Shown: piece by piece, positions 1-8,110 of the stretch
Layout of the letters: every line of letters starts with the position of its first letter
Numbering within the stretch: the stretch's first letter is position 1
Source: Sphingomonadales bacterium
GTDB lineage: Bacteria; Pseudomonadota; Alphaproteobacteria; Sphingomonadales; Sphingomonadaceae
Length of the DNA stretch: 37,248 nucleotides
NCBI GenBank assembly: GCA_027489295.1
Contig: JAIYAA010000210.1
Coordinates: forward strand, 1 to 37,248
Reading direction: 5' to 3'
Program-made: the position numbers and the translations under genes
Notes under the pieces: model-generated
Databases searched by the model: none
The model's input: the letters and a program-made list of their open reading frames with translations, nothing else
What the model was told of the DNA's origin: nothing

Positions 1-531
1 AATCACGCCGCCACCACCACCACCACCACCACCACCGCCGCCCGGAACAATGCCATTGCCGACGGTGGGGGCGGACAGCCCCGCGGTGGGAACTACATCC
101 GCCGCTGGGGACAGCGCGTCGATGCCGGTGGGCATCGCCATTACCAGCGAGGGCGGTGCATCCTCCGGGAGGCCGAGTGCGGCCGGAATCGGCGCCTGAT
201 CCGCGGAAAGATCGAACACCCGGGGGTAAGCGACCCCGTTTTGGGCGGTGGAGTCGGGCACCATGCCTTCGCGCGGACCCTTTTTGTCGGCCTCCTGCGC
301 GCGGCGCGCCTTGGTGCTGTGGGCGCCCGCTTCGCGCACGCCGGGGGACCGCTCCGAAAGCAGCCCCAGCACGTCCATCGAGCGCGCTACGCGTGCCATC
401 GCATCGGCAACGGTGGGCACTGCAACACCGGCGGAGGTTGCGGACAGCATCGCTATCGCAGCAACCACAGCACCAAGCCTGCGCAAGCGCCCCGCCTTGC
501 CCCTTTCCGCTTCGCCCGCGTTGATACCCAC
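1..531 (-). CDS. Partial exported Gly-rich protein, possible PEP-CTERM family (C-terminus beyond the window)
   Basis: An open frame runs leftwards off the window edge. I chose the GTG at 531 because AAGAGG lies about 5 bases upstream; a second in-frame GTG at 537 is too close to that site. The N-terminus has Arg/Lys residues followed by a hydrophobic stretch (about residues 20-38) ending in small residues, which reads as a signal peptide. A segment of about 120 residues follows, containing MARVARSMDVLGLLSERSPG, then a run of about ten glycines encoded by the CCA/CCG repeat at bases 5-45. From memory, this layout resembles sphingomonad proteins that end in a PEPxxWA-CTERM sorting signal, but the diagnostic C-terminus is not in the window. 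Function unknown. Confidence 0.55.
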   Translation of the reverse strand, partial: MGINAGEAERGKAGRLRRLGAVVAAIAMLSATSAGVAVPTVADAMARVARSMDVLGLLSERSPGVREAGAHSTKARRAQEADKKGPREGMVPDSTAQNGVAYPRVFDLSADQAPIPAALGLPEDAPPSLVMAMPTGIDALSPAADVVPTAGLSAPTVGNGIVPGGGGGGGGGGGGVI

Positions 532-562
532 ACGCACCTCTTTTCGAACGGGACCGGATTCT

Positions 563-594
563 GTTAACTATTGCTTTAGCTGCAATTACTTAAC
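563..594. promoter_or_regulatory. Imperfect dyad upstream of the exported-protein gene
   Basis: GTTAACTATTGC and GCAATTACTTAAC are near-exact inverted repeats separated by 7 bases, with one mismatch and one bulge. The dyad lies about 30 bases upstream of the GTG at 531, in a short AT-rich stretch, where a promoter or operator would be expected. No regulator can be named. Confidence 0.35.
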
Positions 595-697
595 AAACCT
601 CAACGGTCCCTGTGGGGGATAGTTCCTGCACTCGGTCACGGCAACTGATCGTCAGGCCAGTAATCCTGCGATCTGTGCCGAGTGTATCAAAACGGAC

Positions 698-725
698 ATC
701 TTCATACTAGTGAAAATATGAAGAT
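698..725. terminator. Hairpin beyond the end of radA
   Basis: ATCTTCATA (698-706) and TATGAAGAT (717-725) are perfect 9-base inverted repeats around a 10-base loop. The hairpin lies 12 bases past the radA stop. In the radA direction it is followed by GTCCGTTTTG, a weak T-tract, so it may be a terminator; an operator role is possible because the surroundings are unusually AT-rich. Confidence 0.4.
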
Positions 726-737
726 TTATTCGATGTG

Positions 738-2117
738 CTATTTCCCTAGAAGTTGCTCCACCAACGCGTTGAGATTACGAAAATTTGAGACACTTAGCGA
801 GTGGTTTTCGCGCTCGAGTGCGGCGGGCGGAATCGGGGCGAGCGCGCGTGCGAATCCCAATTTCGCCGCTTCGCGCATCCGCAGTGCAGCATGGGCCACC
901 GGGCGTACCTCGCCGGAGAGGGCGATCTCCCCGAAAACCACGGAATCCGTGGGTACGGGCCGCTCGGACAGGGCCGAAACGAGCGCCGCCGCGATCGCAA
1001 GATCCGCCGCCGGATCCTGCACCCGATAGCCGCCGGCGATGTTCAGATAGACTTCGCACGCGGAGAAACTGAGCCCGCACCGCGCTTCCAGCACCGCCAG
1101 AACCATCGACAGTCGCGCCGAATCCCATCCCACCACCGATCGCCGCGGTGTTGCCCCCGATGCGAGTCGCACGGTGAGCGCCTGCACCTCGACCAGCACT
1201 GGGCGGGTGCCTTCCAGCGCCGGAAACACCACGGTGCCGGTCACCGTCTCGTCGCGCTGAGTAAGGAACAGCGACGAGGGATTGGTGACTTCGGACAGTC
1301 CCTCGGTCTCCATCGCGAACACGCCGATCTCGTCGGTGCCGCCGAAGCGGTTCTTCACCGCGCGGAGGATGCGATAGAGGTGGCTGCGCTCGCCTTCGAA
1401 CGCGAGCACGGTGTCGACCATGTGTTCCAGCACGCGCGGGCCGGCGATCGAACCGTCCTTGGTGACATGGCCGACCATCACCAGCGCGGTGCCGCGTTCC
1501 TTGGCGAAGCGGATCAGTTCCTGCGCGCTGGCACGGACCTGGCTGACGGTGCCGGGCGCCCCCTCGATCAGGTCCGAATGCATGGTCTGGATGGAGTCGA
1601 TGATCAGCAGGTCGGGCGGGGTGCCCATACCGAGCGTCGTCAGGATGTCGCGCACCGAGGTGGCGGCGGCGAGTTGCACCGGGGACTGGCCCAGCCCCAG
1701 CCGTCGCGCGCGCAGCCGCACCTGATCCGCGGCTTCCTCGCCCGAGACATAGGCCACCGAAAGCCCCCGGCTCGCGATTTTCGCCGCCGCCTGGAGCAGC
1801 AGGGTCGACTTGCCGATGCCGGGATCGCCGCCGATCAGCGTCGCCGAGCCTTCGACAAAGCCGCCGCCCAGCGCCCGGTCGAACTCGGCGATGCCGCTCG
1901 CCATCCGCTCGGGCAGCGCGATCGCGGTATCGAGGCCCGAGAGCTGGATCATCCGCCCGCCGGTCTGCAGATGGTGCTTGGCCTGGAACGGCGTGGCGGG
2001 GCCGCCGGCCTCCTCGACCAGCGTGTTCCATTCGGCGCAGTCGGCGCATTGCCCTGCCCATTTCGAGGTGACCGATCCGCAGGCCTGGCAGACGTAGCGC
2101 TTCTGAACTTTTGCCAT
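738..2117 (-). CDS. radA: DNA repair protein RadA (Sms)
   Basis: RadA is a RecA-like ATPase that promotes branch migration of recombination intermediates in DNA repair. The 459-aa product has the full family layout: an N-terminal C4 zinc finger (Cys10, Cys13, Cys24, Cys27), a Walker A motif GGDPGIGKST near residues 96-105, the RadA signature KNRFG near 255-259, and a C-terminal Lon-protease-like domain from about residue 290. The length is normal for the family. It is divergent from the CvpA-like gene starting at 2224. No anomaly was seen. Confidence 0.97.
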   Translation of the reverse strand: MAKVQKRYVCQACGSVTSKWAGQCADCAEWNTLVEEAGGPATPFQAKHHLQTGGRMIQLSGLDTAIALPERMASGIAEFDRALGGGFVEGSATLIGGDPGIGKSTLLLQAAAKIASRGLSVAYVSGEEAADQVRLRARRLGLGQSPVQLAAATSVRDILTTLGMGTPPDLLIIDSIQTMHSDLIEGAPGTVSQVRASAQELIRFAKERGTALVMVGHVTKDGSIAGPRVLEHMVDTVLAFEGERSHLYRILRAVKNRFGGTDEIGVFAMETEGLSEVTNPSSLFLTQRDETVTGTVVFPALEGTRPVLVEVQALTVRLASGATPRRSVVGWDSARLSMVLAVLEARCGLSFSACEVYLNIAGGYRVQDPAADLAIAAALVSALSERPVPTDSVVFGEIALSGEVRPVAHAALRMREAAKLGFARALAPIPPAALERENHSLSVSNFRNLNALVEQLLGK

Positions 2118-2223
2118 GAAACCCGTTCTAGTCGCACGAAAACGAAAAGGGAACGTGCGGCTGTTACGGAGTGATCCGGCGCTACCCCCTTCACCGTTTG
2201 CGCCGGGCTGCTATGGAGCGGGC

Positions 2224-2802
2224 ATGACCGGGCTCGACATCATCACCCTCCTTATCATCGCCGGTGCGGCCATCCTGGGCTTCCTGCGCGGTTTCACCAC
2301 CGAGGTCCTGGCCTTCCTCGCCTGGATCCTCGTCGTCGTGGCGGTGAAATTCTTCCACGCCGGGTTCACCGCGATCCTGGCGCCGATGATCGGCACCGAG
2401 GGCGGGGCGGCGGTGCTGGCCTTCGCGGTGCTCGCCGGGCTCAGCTATTTCGGTGGGCGCCTGATCGCCAACACGCTGGGCGGACAGATGCGCAATTCGA
2501 TGCTGGGGCCGATCGACCGTGCGCTGGGCGTCGGCTTCGGCGTCGCCAAGGGGCTGATCCTGGTGAGCATGGGGTTCCTGGTGCTCATGCTGGTGCTCGA
2601 CACGTTCGAGGGTGGGCGCGCGCACCGGCCGAAATGGATCACCAGATCGGTGACCTACCCGCTGCTCGACACGACCAGCGCGGCCATCGGCGACTTTGTC
2701 GACCGGCGCCGCAAGGGCGAATCCGTGTTCGGCGGCGACAATGCGAGCGCGGACGCGCCTCTGGCGGACGAAGCGGGGCCGCGGCGGCGCAAGGCCGACT
2801 GA
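2224..2802 (+). CDS. CvpA family membrane protein
   Basis: The 192-aa product starts at ATG 2224; the open frame extends upstream, but only from here does it match the family. It begins with a hydrophobic segment containing a GFLRGF-type motif, and about four membrane helices follow in the first 130 residues. The C-terminal tail is charged and ends in RRRKAD. This is the CvpA (colicin V production) layout. E. coli CvpA is an inner-membrane protein, and the family has been linked to envelope integrity; the function here is not shown by the sequence. Confidence 0.88.
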   Translation: MTGLDIITLLIIAGAAILGFLRGFTTEVLAFLAWILVVVAVKFFHAGFTAILAPMIGTEGGAAVLAFAVLAGLSYFGGRLIANTLGGQMRNSMLGPIDRALGVGFGVAKGLILVSMGFLVLMLVLDTFEGGRAHRPKWITRSVTYPLLDTTSAAIGDFVDRRRKGESVFGGDNASADAPLADEAGPRRRKAD

Positions 2803-2897
2803 TCCCTCGCGCCGGACAGGGGATGGAGGCGCAACCCATACGAAGGTTGGGCAATTCGCGCTCGCAACTGCGGGGCGGCTACCCTAGATCAGGGGCC

Positions 2898-3341
2898 ATG
2901 AATGCGCCGCTCTACAATCTCGAAATCCTGCGGCTCGCCGCTGCCATCCCCCATCACGAACGGCTCGCGCATCCCGGCGGTACGTCGGAGAAGCGTTCAC
3001 CGGTGTGCGGCAGTCGGGTGACGGTGGACATCGCGACGGACGCGGCCGGGCGGGTTGCCGACGTGGGCATGCTGGTCCGCGCGTGCGCGCTGGGGCAGGC
3101 CTCGGCCGCGTTGCTCGGCGAGGCCGTGCTGGGCCGCACCCCCGCCGAGATCGCCAGCGCGCGTGACGACCTGACCGCATGGCTAGCCGGCGAGCGCGAT
3201 ACCCCGCCCGACTGGCCTGGCATCGACCTGTTCACCCCGGCGCTGCCGCATCGCGGTCGGCATGCCTCGATCCGGCTCGCCTTCGAGGCGGCGGCCGAGG
3301 CGGCCGCCCAGGCGGCCGCCTCGGCGGAGGCACGCGTCTGA
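2898..3341 (+). CDS. NifU-like Fe-S scaffold family protein
   Basis: The 147-aa product resembles the iron-sulfur scaffold (IscU/NifU N-terminal) family. It has an SPVCGSRV-type motif near residue 35 and RACALGQASA near residue 62, each carrying one cysteine where scaffold proteins hold cluster ligands. The usual third ligand cysteine is not obvious: the C-terminal part has HRGRHASIRL instead. The C-terminus is very Ala/Glu-rich. The stop overlaps the start of the next gene by one base (TGATG), so the two are probably co-translated. A true scaffold function is uncertain because of the missing cysteine. Confidence 0.8.
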   Translation: MNAPLYNLEILRLAAAIPHHERLAHPGGTSEKRSPVCGSRVTVDIATDAAGRVADVGMLVRACALGQASAALLGEAVLGRTPAEIASARDDLTAWLAGERDTPPDWPGIDLFTPALPHRGRHASIRLAFEAAAEAAAQAAASAEARV

Positions 3342-5122
3342 TGGCGCATGCAAGCGATGGCTCGATGCTCGTCGATGCGGTGCCGATGCTCGGCTTCGCG
3401 CTGTTCTTCGTGCTGCTGTTCCGCCGGCTGAAGCTCGGTGCGACGCTGGGCTTTCTCGTCGCCGGGGCGATGGTCGGCCCGCACATTCTGCGGCTGGTGG
3501 GCGATGCCGAGGGCAAGATGGGCATTGCCGAACTCGGCATCGCGCTCCTCCTGTTTCTCGTCGGCCTCGAGCTGAGCCCGACGCGGCTGTGGCAGATGCG
3601 GCGCGACATTTTCGGGCTGGGGCTGTTGCAGGTGACCCTGTGCGGCGTGGCGATCGCCGCGATCGTCTGGCTGGCGACGGGATCCACGCTCGGCGCCGCC
3701 CTGGCGCTGGGCCTGCCGATGGGGCTTTCCTCGACCGCGCAGGTGCTGCCGCTGCTGCAATCGGCCGGACGCCTGCGCACGCCGTTCGGCGAACGCGCCT
3801 TCGCGATCCTGCTCTTCCAGGATCTCTCCATCGTCCCGCTGATCACCATCGTCGCGGCGATGTCGCGCAATCCCGCCGACCAGGCCGGGCCCCCGGGATG
3901 GCTGCTCGGGCTCTACACCGTCGGTGCGATCGTCGGGCTGGTGCTGGCCGGGCGTTTCCTGTTGCGGCCGCTGTTCCGGCTAATCGGCAATCTCGACGAG
4001 CGCGAGATGTTCGTCTTCGCCGGGCTGCTGACGGTGATCGCCAGCGCCGCGGTGATGGAGGCGCTGGGCCTTTCCGCCGCGCTGGGCGCGTTCATCGCCG
4101 GCGTGATGCTGGCGGATTCGCCCTTCCGGCACGAGATCGAGGCGGATGTCGAACCGTTCCGGGCGATCCTGCTCGGGCTGTTCTTCGTCGCGGTCGGCAT
4201 GACGCTCGACCTGCATGCGATCGCCGAGCGCCCCTTCTTCGTCGCCGGCATGGCGCTGGCGCTGATCGCCACCAAGGCGGCGGTGATCATGGGGCTGGGG
4301 CTGCTCTTCGGGATGAAGCCGCGCGGCGCGTTTGCGCTGGGCGTGCTGCTCAGCCAGGGTGGTGAGTTCGGCTTCGTGCTGTTTGCCCAGGCGCAGAAGG
4401 CGCTGCTGATCGAACCGCAGGCGGCGAGCGTCTTCAGCGCGATCGTCACCATCTCGATGGCGACCACGCCGTTCCTGATGATGGCGACGCGCCGGCTGCG
4501 CACCGAGCCGCCCAAGGCCGGCGATCTGCCCGACGGGCCGCGGCAGGAGGGCGCCAATGCCCTGGTCGTCGGCTATGGCCGCTTCGGCCAGACGGTGGCG
4601 CAGATGCTGATCGCGCAAGGGATCCCCGTGACGATCGTCGATCGCGACGTGGAAATGATCGAGACCGCCGGCACCTTCGGCATGAAGGTCTATTATGGCG
4701 ACGGCACGCGGATCGACCTGCTGCGTCAGGCCGGCGCGGGCGAGGCGGAATTGATCCTGTTCTGCCAGGACGGGGATGCGATGGACACTGCGGTGGTGGA
4801 AGGGGTGCATGCTGCGTTCCCGAATTCGAGCATCTTCGTGCGTGCCTATGACCGGCGCAGCGTGATGAAGCTCAAGGGGGCGCCGCTGGCCGGCGTGGTG
4901 CGCGAAGTGCTGGAAAGCGCGATCGTGATGGCGCGCCGGGCGATGGACGCGGTGGGCGTCGATGGCGCGGAGATCGACAAGACCGAGGCGGAATATCGCC
5001 GTACCGATATCGCGCGGCTCAAGCAGCAGAAGGAAACCGGCGATATCTATGCGGGTCGTGATGGGTTGTTCAGCCAGGCGTCGGCTGCGACGGCAGCGGG
5101 GCAGGATCGCGGCGATGGGTGA
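3341..5122 (+). CDS. Kef-type K+/H+ antiporter (CPA2 family) with RCK domain
   Basis: The start is ATG 3341, overlapping the previous stop by one base. The 593-aa protein has a Na+/H+ exchanger-type membrane domain of about 12 helices (roughly residues 10-385), then a TrkA-N/RCK nucleotide-binding domain with a Rossmann motif VVGYGRFGQTVAQ, spanning about residues 405-525. This is the KefB/KefC architecture. Those proteins exchange potassium for protons and are gated by glutathione adducts in E. coli. No KefF/KefG partner lies next to it, so glutathione gating is not implied. KefB and KefC cannot be distinguished here. Confidence 0.92.
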   Translation: MAHASDGSMLVDAVPMLGFALFFVLLFRRLKLGATLGFLVAGAMVGPHILRLVGDAEGKMGIAELGIALLLFLVGLELSPTRLWQMRRDIFGLGLLQVTLCGVAIAAIVWLATGSTLGAALALGLPMGLSSTAQVLPLLQSAGRLRTPFGERAFAILLFQDLSIVPLITIVAAMSRNPADQAGPPGWLLGLYTVGAIVGLVLAGRFLLRPLFRLIGNLDEREMFVFAGLLTVIASAAVMEALGLSAALGAFIAGVMLADSPFRHEIEADVEPFRAILLGLFFVAVGMTLDLHAIAERPFFVAGMALALIATKAAVIMGLGLLFGMKPRGAFALGVLLSQGGEFGFVLFAQAQKALLIEPQAASVFSAIVTISMATTPFLMMATRRLRTEPPKAGDLPDGPRQEGANALVVGYGRFGQTVAQMLIAQGIPVTIVDRDVEMIETAGTFGMKVYYGDGTRIDLLRQAGAGEAELILFCQDGDAMDTAVVEGVHAAFPNSSIFVRAYDRRSVMKLKGAPLAGVVREVLESAIVMARRAMDAVGVDGAEIDKTEAEYRRTDIARLKQQKETGDIYAGRDGLFSQASAATAAGQDRGDG

Positions 5123-5137
5123 AGCGGGAGAGGGCGC

Positions 5138-5479
5138 GTGAACTGGATTGCAGTGCTGGCCGCGCTATCGGGTGCGATGGCGGTGGCGGCGGGCGCGTTC
5201 GGCGCGCACGGCGCACAGGGGCCGGCGGTCGAATGGCTCAAGACGGGCGGGCAATATCAGCTGGTCCATGCCGTCGCTGCGCTGGTGGCGCTGCAACTGG
5301 GCGCGCGCGGGCCGGCGTCGCTGTTCGTCGGCGGCGGCTTCGTGTTCGCGGGGACGCTCTACCTCATGGCGCTGGGGCTGCCGCGCTGGTTGGGCGCGAT
5401 CACGCCGATCGGTGGCACCGCGCTGATCCTCGGCTGGCTGTGGCTCGCCTGGACGCTGGCGTTCAAGGCGGCCCGATGA
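5138..5479 (+). CDS. DUF423 family membrane protein
   Basis: The 113-aa product starts at GTG 5138, with GGGAGAGG a few bases upstream as the ribosome site. It has four hydrophobic helices and the family features GAFGAHG near residues 20-26 and YQLVHAVAAL near 40-50. DUF423 proteins (E. coli YgdD) are small inner-membrane proteins of unknown function. The next gene's ATG overlaps this stop (ATGA), so the two are translationally coupled. Confidence 0.93.
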   Translation: MNWIAVLAALSGAMAVAAGAFGAHGAQGPAVEWLKTGGQYQLVHAVAALVALQLGARGPASLFVGGGFVFAGTLYLMALGLPRWLGAITPIGGTALILGWLWLAWTLAFKAAR

Positions 5480-5835
5480 CCGAGCTGCAGAGCGCATGGA
5501 ATCCCGAGCAGGTACGCCTCTGGCTGGAACGCCGGATCAAGGCCGCGCGATCGGACCAGGACGTCGCCGATCGCTACGGCCGCGACCGCGAGGATGACTA
5601 TGACAAGGCCGCCGCCGAGGAATGGGTGTGCGAGCAGTTTCGGCATAGCGATGCCGTCGAGGACCAGGGGCGGCTGGGCGAAGCGCTCAAAGTGTTGCTG
5701 AAGAAGGATGATTTCTACCGCGCCGGGGTGCGCAGCGACCAGCGGTTCGAGCGCGAGGTGAAGGCCTATCTGCGCAAGCTCGCCAAGATGACCAAGACCA
5801 ACACGGGGTTCGGCAAGACGCTGCGCTATCAGTGA
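5476..5835 (+). CDS. Hypothetical charged cytoplasmic protein
   Basis: The 119-aa product is rich in Asp, Glu, Arg and Lys and has no signal peptide or membrane segment. I do not recognise the family. Its ATG overlaps the upstream stop by four bases, which supports it as a real, coupled gene. Helical charged stretches dominate, for example DREDDYDKAAAEEW near residues 37-50. The gene ends just before a palindromic repeat. Confidence 0.8.
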   Translation: MTELQSAWNPEQVRLWLERRIKAARSDQDVADRYGRDREDDYDKAAAEEWVCEQFRHSDAVEDQGRLGEALKVLLKKDDFYRAGVRSDQRFEREVKAYLRKLAKMTKTNTGFGKTLRYQ

Positions 5836-5847
5836 GCCGACGTATTC

Positions 5848-5957
5848 AAGCCCCTCCCCTTCAGGGGAGGGGTTGGGGGTGGGGTCTGAGCTGGAAGCGA
5901 GTCCTTCGCTCGTCGGTCATGCCCCACCCCAACCCCTCCCCTGAAGGGGAGGGGCTT
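5848..5957. repeat. GC-rich palindromic intergenic element, copy 1
   Basis: Two arms of about 36 bases, beginning AAGCCCCTCCCC and ending GGGGAGGGGCTT, are inverted around a central segment of about 38 bases. Each arm contains its own hairpin, CCCCTCCCC-TTCA-GGGGAGGGG, so the whole could fold as a cruciform or multi-branched RNA. It fills the gap between two convergent genes and probably acts as a two-way terminator. A related copy lies at 9074-9182. Confidence 0.85.
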
Positions 5958-5967
5958 TAAAGTGCGA

Positions 5968-6111
5968 TCACTTCCCCGCCCGGCGGCACCGATCGGAGCA
6001 GTAGACTACATTCTCCCAGTCGCGTTCCCACTTCTTCCGCCACGCAAAGGGGCGCTGGCAGACCGGGCAGGTCTTGGTGGGAAGGTCCCGCTTGGCGACG
6101 CCGCGCGGCAT
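5968..6111 (-). CDS. DUF2256 small zinc-ribbon-like protein
   Basis: The 47-aa frame begins [20 protein letters not shown] and ends [10 protein letters not shown]. It has two cysteine pairs, CPVC and CSDRC, consistent with a small metal-binding module, separated by the aromatic, basic segment [11 protein letters not shown] that marks DUF2256. Function is unknown. The ATG at 6111 lies 3 bases beyond the stop of the upstream aminopeptidase gene, so the pair is probably co-transcribed. The gene is short enough to be missed by length-filtered gene calling. Confidence 0.9.
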   Translation of the reverse strand: MPRGVAKRDLPTKTCPVCQRPFAWRKKWERDWENVVYCSDRCRRAGK

Positions 6112-6114
6112 GGG

Positions 6115-7992
6115 TTACTCCGCGCCGACGATCTTGGCGACGGTCGCCGCGACCGTCGGGTGGTAGCTCGCCTTGGACGCTTCGTAGAATCGGCGCGCGA
6201 TCGGCTTGCCCCAGTCGCCCTGCGCCATGAGGTCCTTGTAGATCGGATATATCAGCAAGCCCCGCCCGACGCTGCCGACGAGCTTGCCGATCGACGGCAC
6301 CGCCGGATCGTAGCGATTGGCGATCGCCAGCTCGCCCCAGGCCGAGCGGACATAGGCGTTGTTCGATGCCGACAGTGCCAGCGTCTCGTCCAGTTCCTTC
6401 AGGCGTGCGGTGGTCTGCTTGCGGTCCAGCCCGTTCAGGAACCGTAGCCACTGCTGGGTCGCCCAGCCCTGCGGATGCACCGCGGAGACCGGCCCGCCGG
6501 CATTGACCGCGGCCAGCTGCGAATCGACTGCCTTCAGCGTCGCCGACTGCACATGCACCGCATTGTTCGGCAGCCCGGCTGCATAGGCCCATCTGTCGAG
6601 CTGGAGATTGGCCTCCAGCCCGGCATCGCCCTTCACCAGGTTCGCGCGGAGGTCGGCAAGAAAGCCGGCGGTGGTCTGCGGCTGGAAGGCATGGCGGTCG
6701 AAATAGCCGCGCAGATACACGTCCCAGCGCTGGCGGCCGACCGTCCGTTCGATCGTGCGCAGGAAGGTCGAGCCCTTGAAGTAATCGAGCTGGCCGAAGG
6801 TCGCGCCGGGGTCGCCGTGCAGGCGGGTCGTCGGCGCCTCCATGCCGCCGGCATCGGCGATGTCCTTCTGCAGGCCGTCCCATTCGAGATCGGCATCGGT
6901 CGCGGCGCGCTCCTTGCCGTACACCGCTTCCATGATGCGGTTCTCGAAATAGGTGGTGAAGCCCTCGTTCAGCCAGCTGTCCGACCAGGTGGCGTTGGTG
7001 ACGAGATTGCCCGACCAGCTGTGCGCCAGTTCGTGTGCCACCACGTCGACGTTCGACTTGTCGCCGGTGATGATCGTCGGCGTCAGGAAGGTGAGGGTCG
7101 GGTTCTCCATCCCGCCATAGGGGAAGCTCGGCGGCAGGACGAGCATGTCGTAGCGGCCCCAGCGATAGGGGCCATAGAGCGCCTGCGCCGCGTCGATCAT
7201 CTTCTCGACATCGGCGACTTCCTTCGCGGCGGCGGCGAGCATGCTGGGTTCGGTCCACACGCCGGCGCGCGGGCCGACGGGCTGGAAGGCAAGATCGCCC
7301 ACCGCGAACGCGATCAGGTACGGCGGCACCGGCTTGTCCATGCGGAAGCGGAAGCGGTGCCAGCCCTTGCCCGCGGGCACGCCCTTGGCGCCGTCGATCC
7401 GCGTGCCGCTCGCCACGGCGACGAGATCGGCGGGAACGGTAAGCGTGGCGGACCAGGTCTGGCGGATGCCCGGGCTGTCCTGGGTGGGGATCCAGCTGCG
7501 GTTGTTGATCGGCTGGCCTTGGCTGAAGAGATAGGGCTTCTTCTTGCCCGCGGTCAGCGCCGGTGCCAGCCATTGCAGCGCCGAGGCGCCGGGCGCGGTC
7601 GCATAGTGGAGGACGATCCTGCGTGCACCGTGCAGCTGCACGGTCAGCGGCGCGCCCAGATCGGGCTTCGCCGCGCCGACGGCGAAGGGCAGCGGCTTGC
7701 CCGCCGCATCGGTGACGTTGGCGATCACCAGCCCGTCATCGTCGAGTACGACCTCGGTCGCGCCCGGTGCGGCGAGGATATCGAGGGTGGCGGTGCCGCG
7801 CAGCGTCCTGGTCGCGAAATCCGCGCGCAGGTCGAGCGTGACATGGGTGACGCGCGCAACTTCCGGCCGGGCATAGGTCCACACGTCCTTCGCCTCGGGC
7901 GTGGTGAGGATCGGTGCCGGGGCGGCCTGCTGCGCGGTGGCGGGGGAAACGAGCATGGTCGAGGCGGCAAGGGCCAGGGCTAGGATGCGCAT
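6115..7992 (-). CDS. M1 family zinc aminopeptidase, exported
   Basis: The 625-aa product begins with a signal peptide (about residues 1-20, ending STMLVSPATAQQ). The catalytic core has the M1 exopeptidase motif GGMENP and the zinc-binding HELAHSW motif followed by a downstream NEGFTTYFE (HEXXH-X18-E). The C-terminal helical region resembles the leukotriene A4 hydrolase branch of the family. The enzyme probably trims N-terminal residues from peptides in the periplasm. All catalytic residues of the family are present. It is followed closely by the DUF2256 gene. Confidence 0.95.
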   Translation of the reverse strand: MRILALALAASTMLVSPATAQQAAPAPILTTPEAKDVWTYARPEVARVTHVTLDLRADFATRTLRGTATLDILAAPGATEVVLDDDGLVIANVTDAAGKPLPFAVGAAKPDLGAPLTVQLHGARRIVLHYATAPGASALQWLAPALTAGKKKPYLFSQGQPINNRSWIPTQDSPGIRQTWSATLTVPADLVAVASGTRIDGAKGVPAGKGWHRFRFRMDKPVPPYLIAFAVGDLAFQPVGPRAGVWTEPSMLAAAAKEVADVEKMIDAAQALYGPYRWGRYDMLVLPPSFPYGGMENPTLTFLTPTIITGDKSNVDVVAHELAHSWSGNLVTNATWSDSWLNEGFTTYFENRIMEAVYGKERAATDADLEWDGLQKDIADAGGMEAPTTRLHGDPGATFGQLDYFKGSTFLRTIERTVGRQRWDVYLRGYFDRHAFQPQTTAGFLADLRANLVKGDAGLEANLQLDRWAYAAGLPNNAVHVQSATLKAVDSQLAAVNAGGPVSAVHPQGWATQQWLRFLNGLDRKQTTARLKELDETLALSASNNAYVRSAWGELAIANRYDPAVPSIGKLVGSVGRGLLIYPIYKDLMAQGDWGKPIARRFYEASKASYHPTVAATVAKIVGAE

Positions 7993-8110
7993 GGCATGGA
8001 GCTAGGCTTTGGCGCCGTGCTGGGCAAGCGGTTGCCGTGGATCAATCAAATGGGGCCGGACCCTCTGCGCGCCCGTAACGTTGTTGCCGAGCGAGCTCGA
8101 GGGGGTAGGC

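Noticed and set aside
1..45. CCA/CCG triplet repeat resembling a short tandem repeat or CRISPR-like start
   Set aside because: On the minus strand it encodes the glycine run of the exported protein; there are no spacers.
6475..7983. 502-residue plus-strand frame opposite the M1 aminopeptidase
   Set aside because: The minus frame carries HELAH and GGMENP; the plus frame is low-complexity Arg/Gly-rich.
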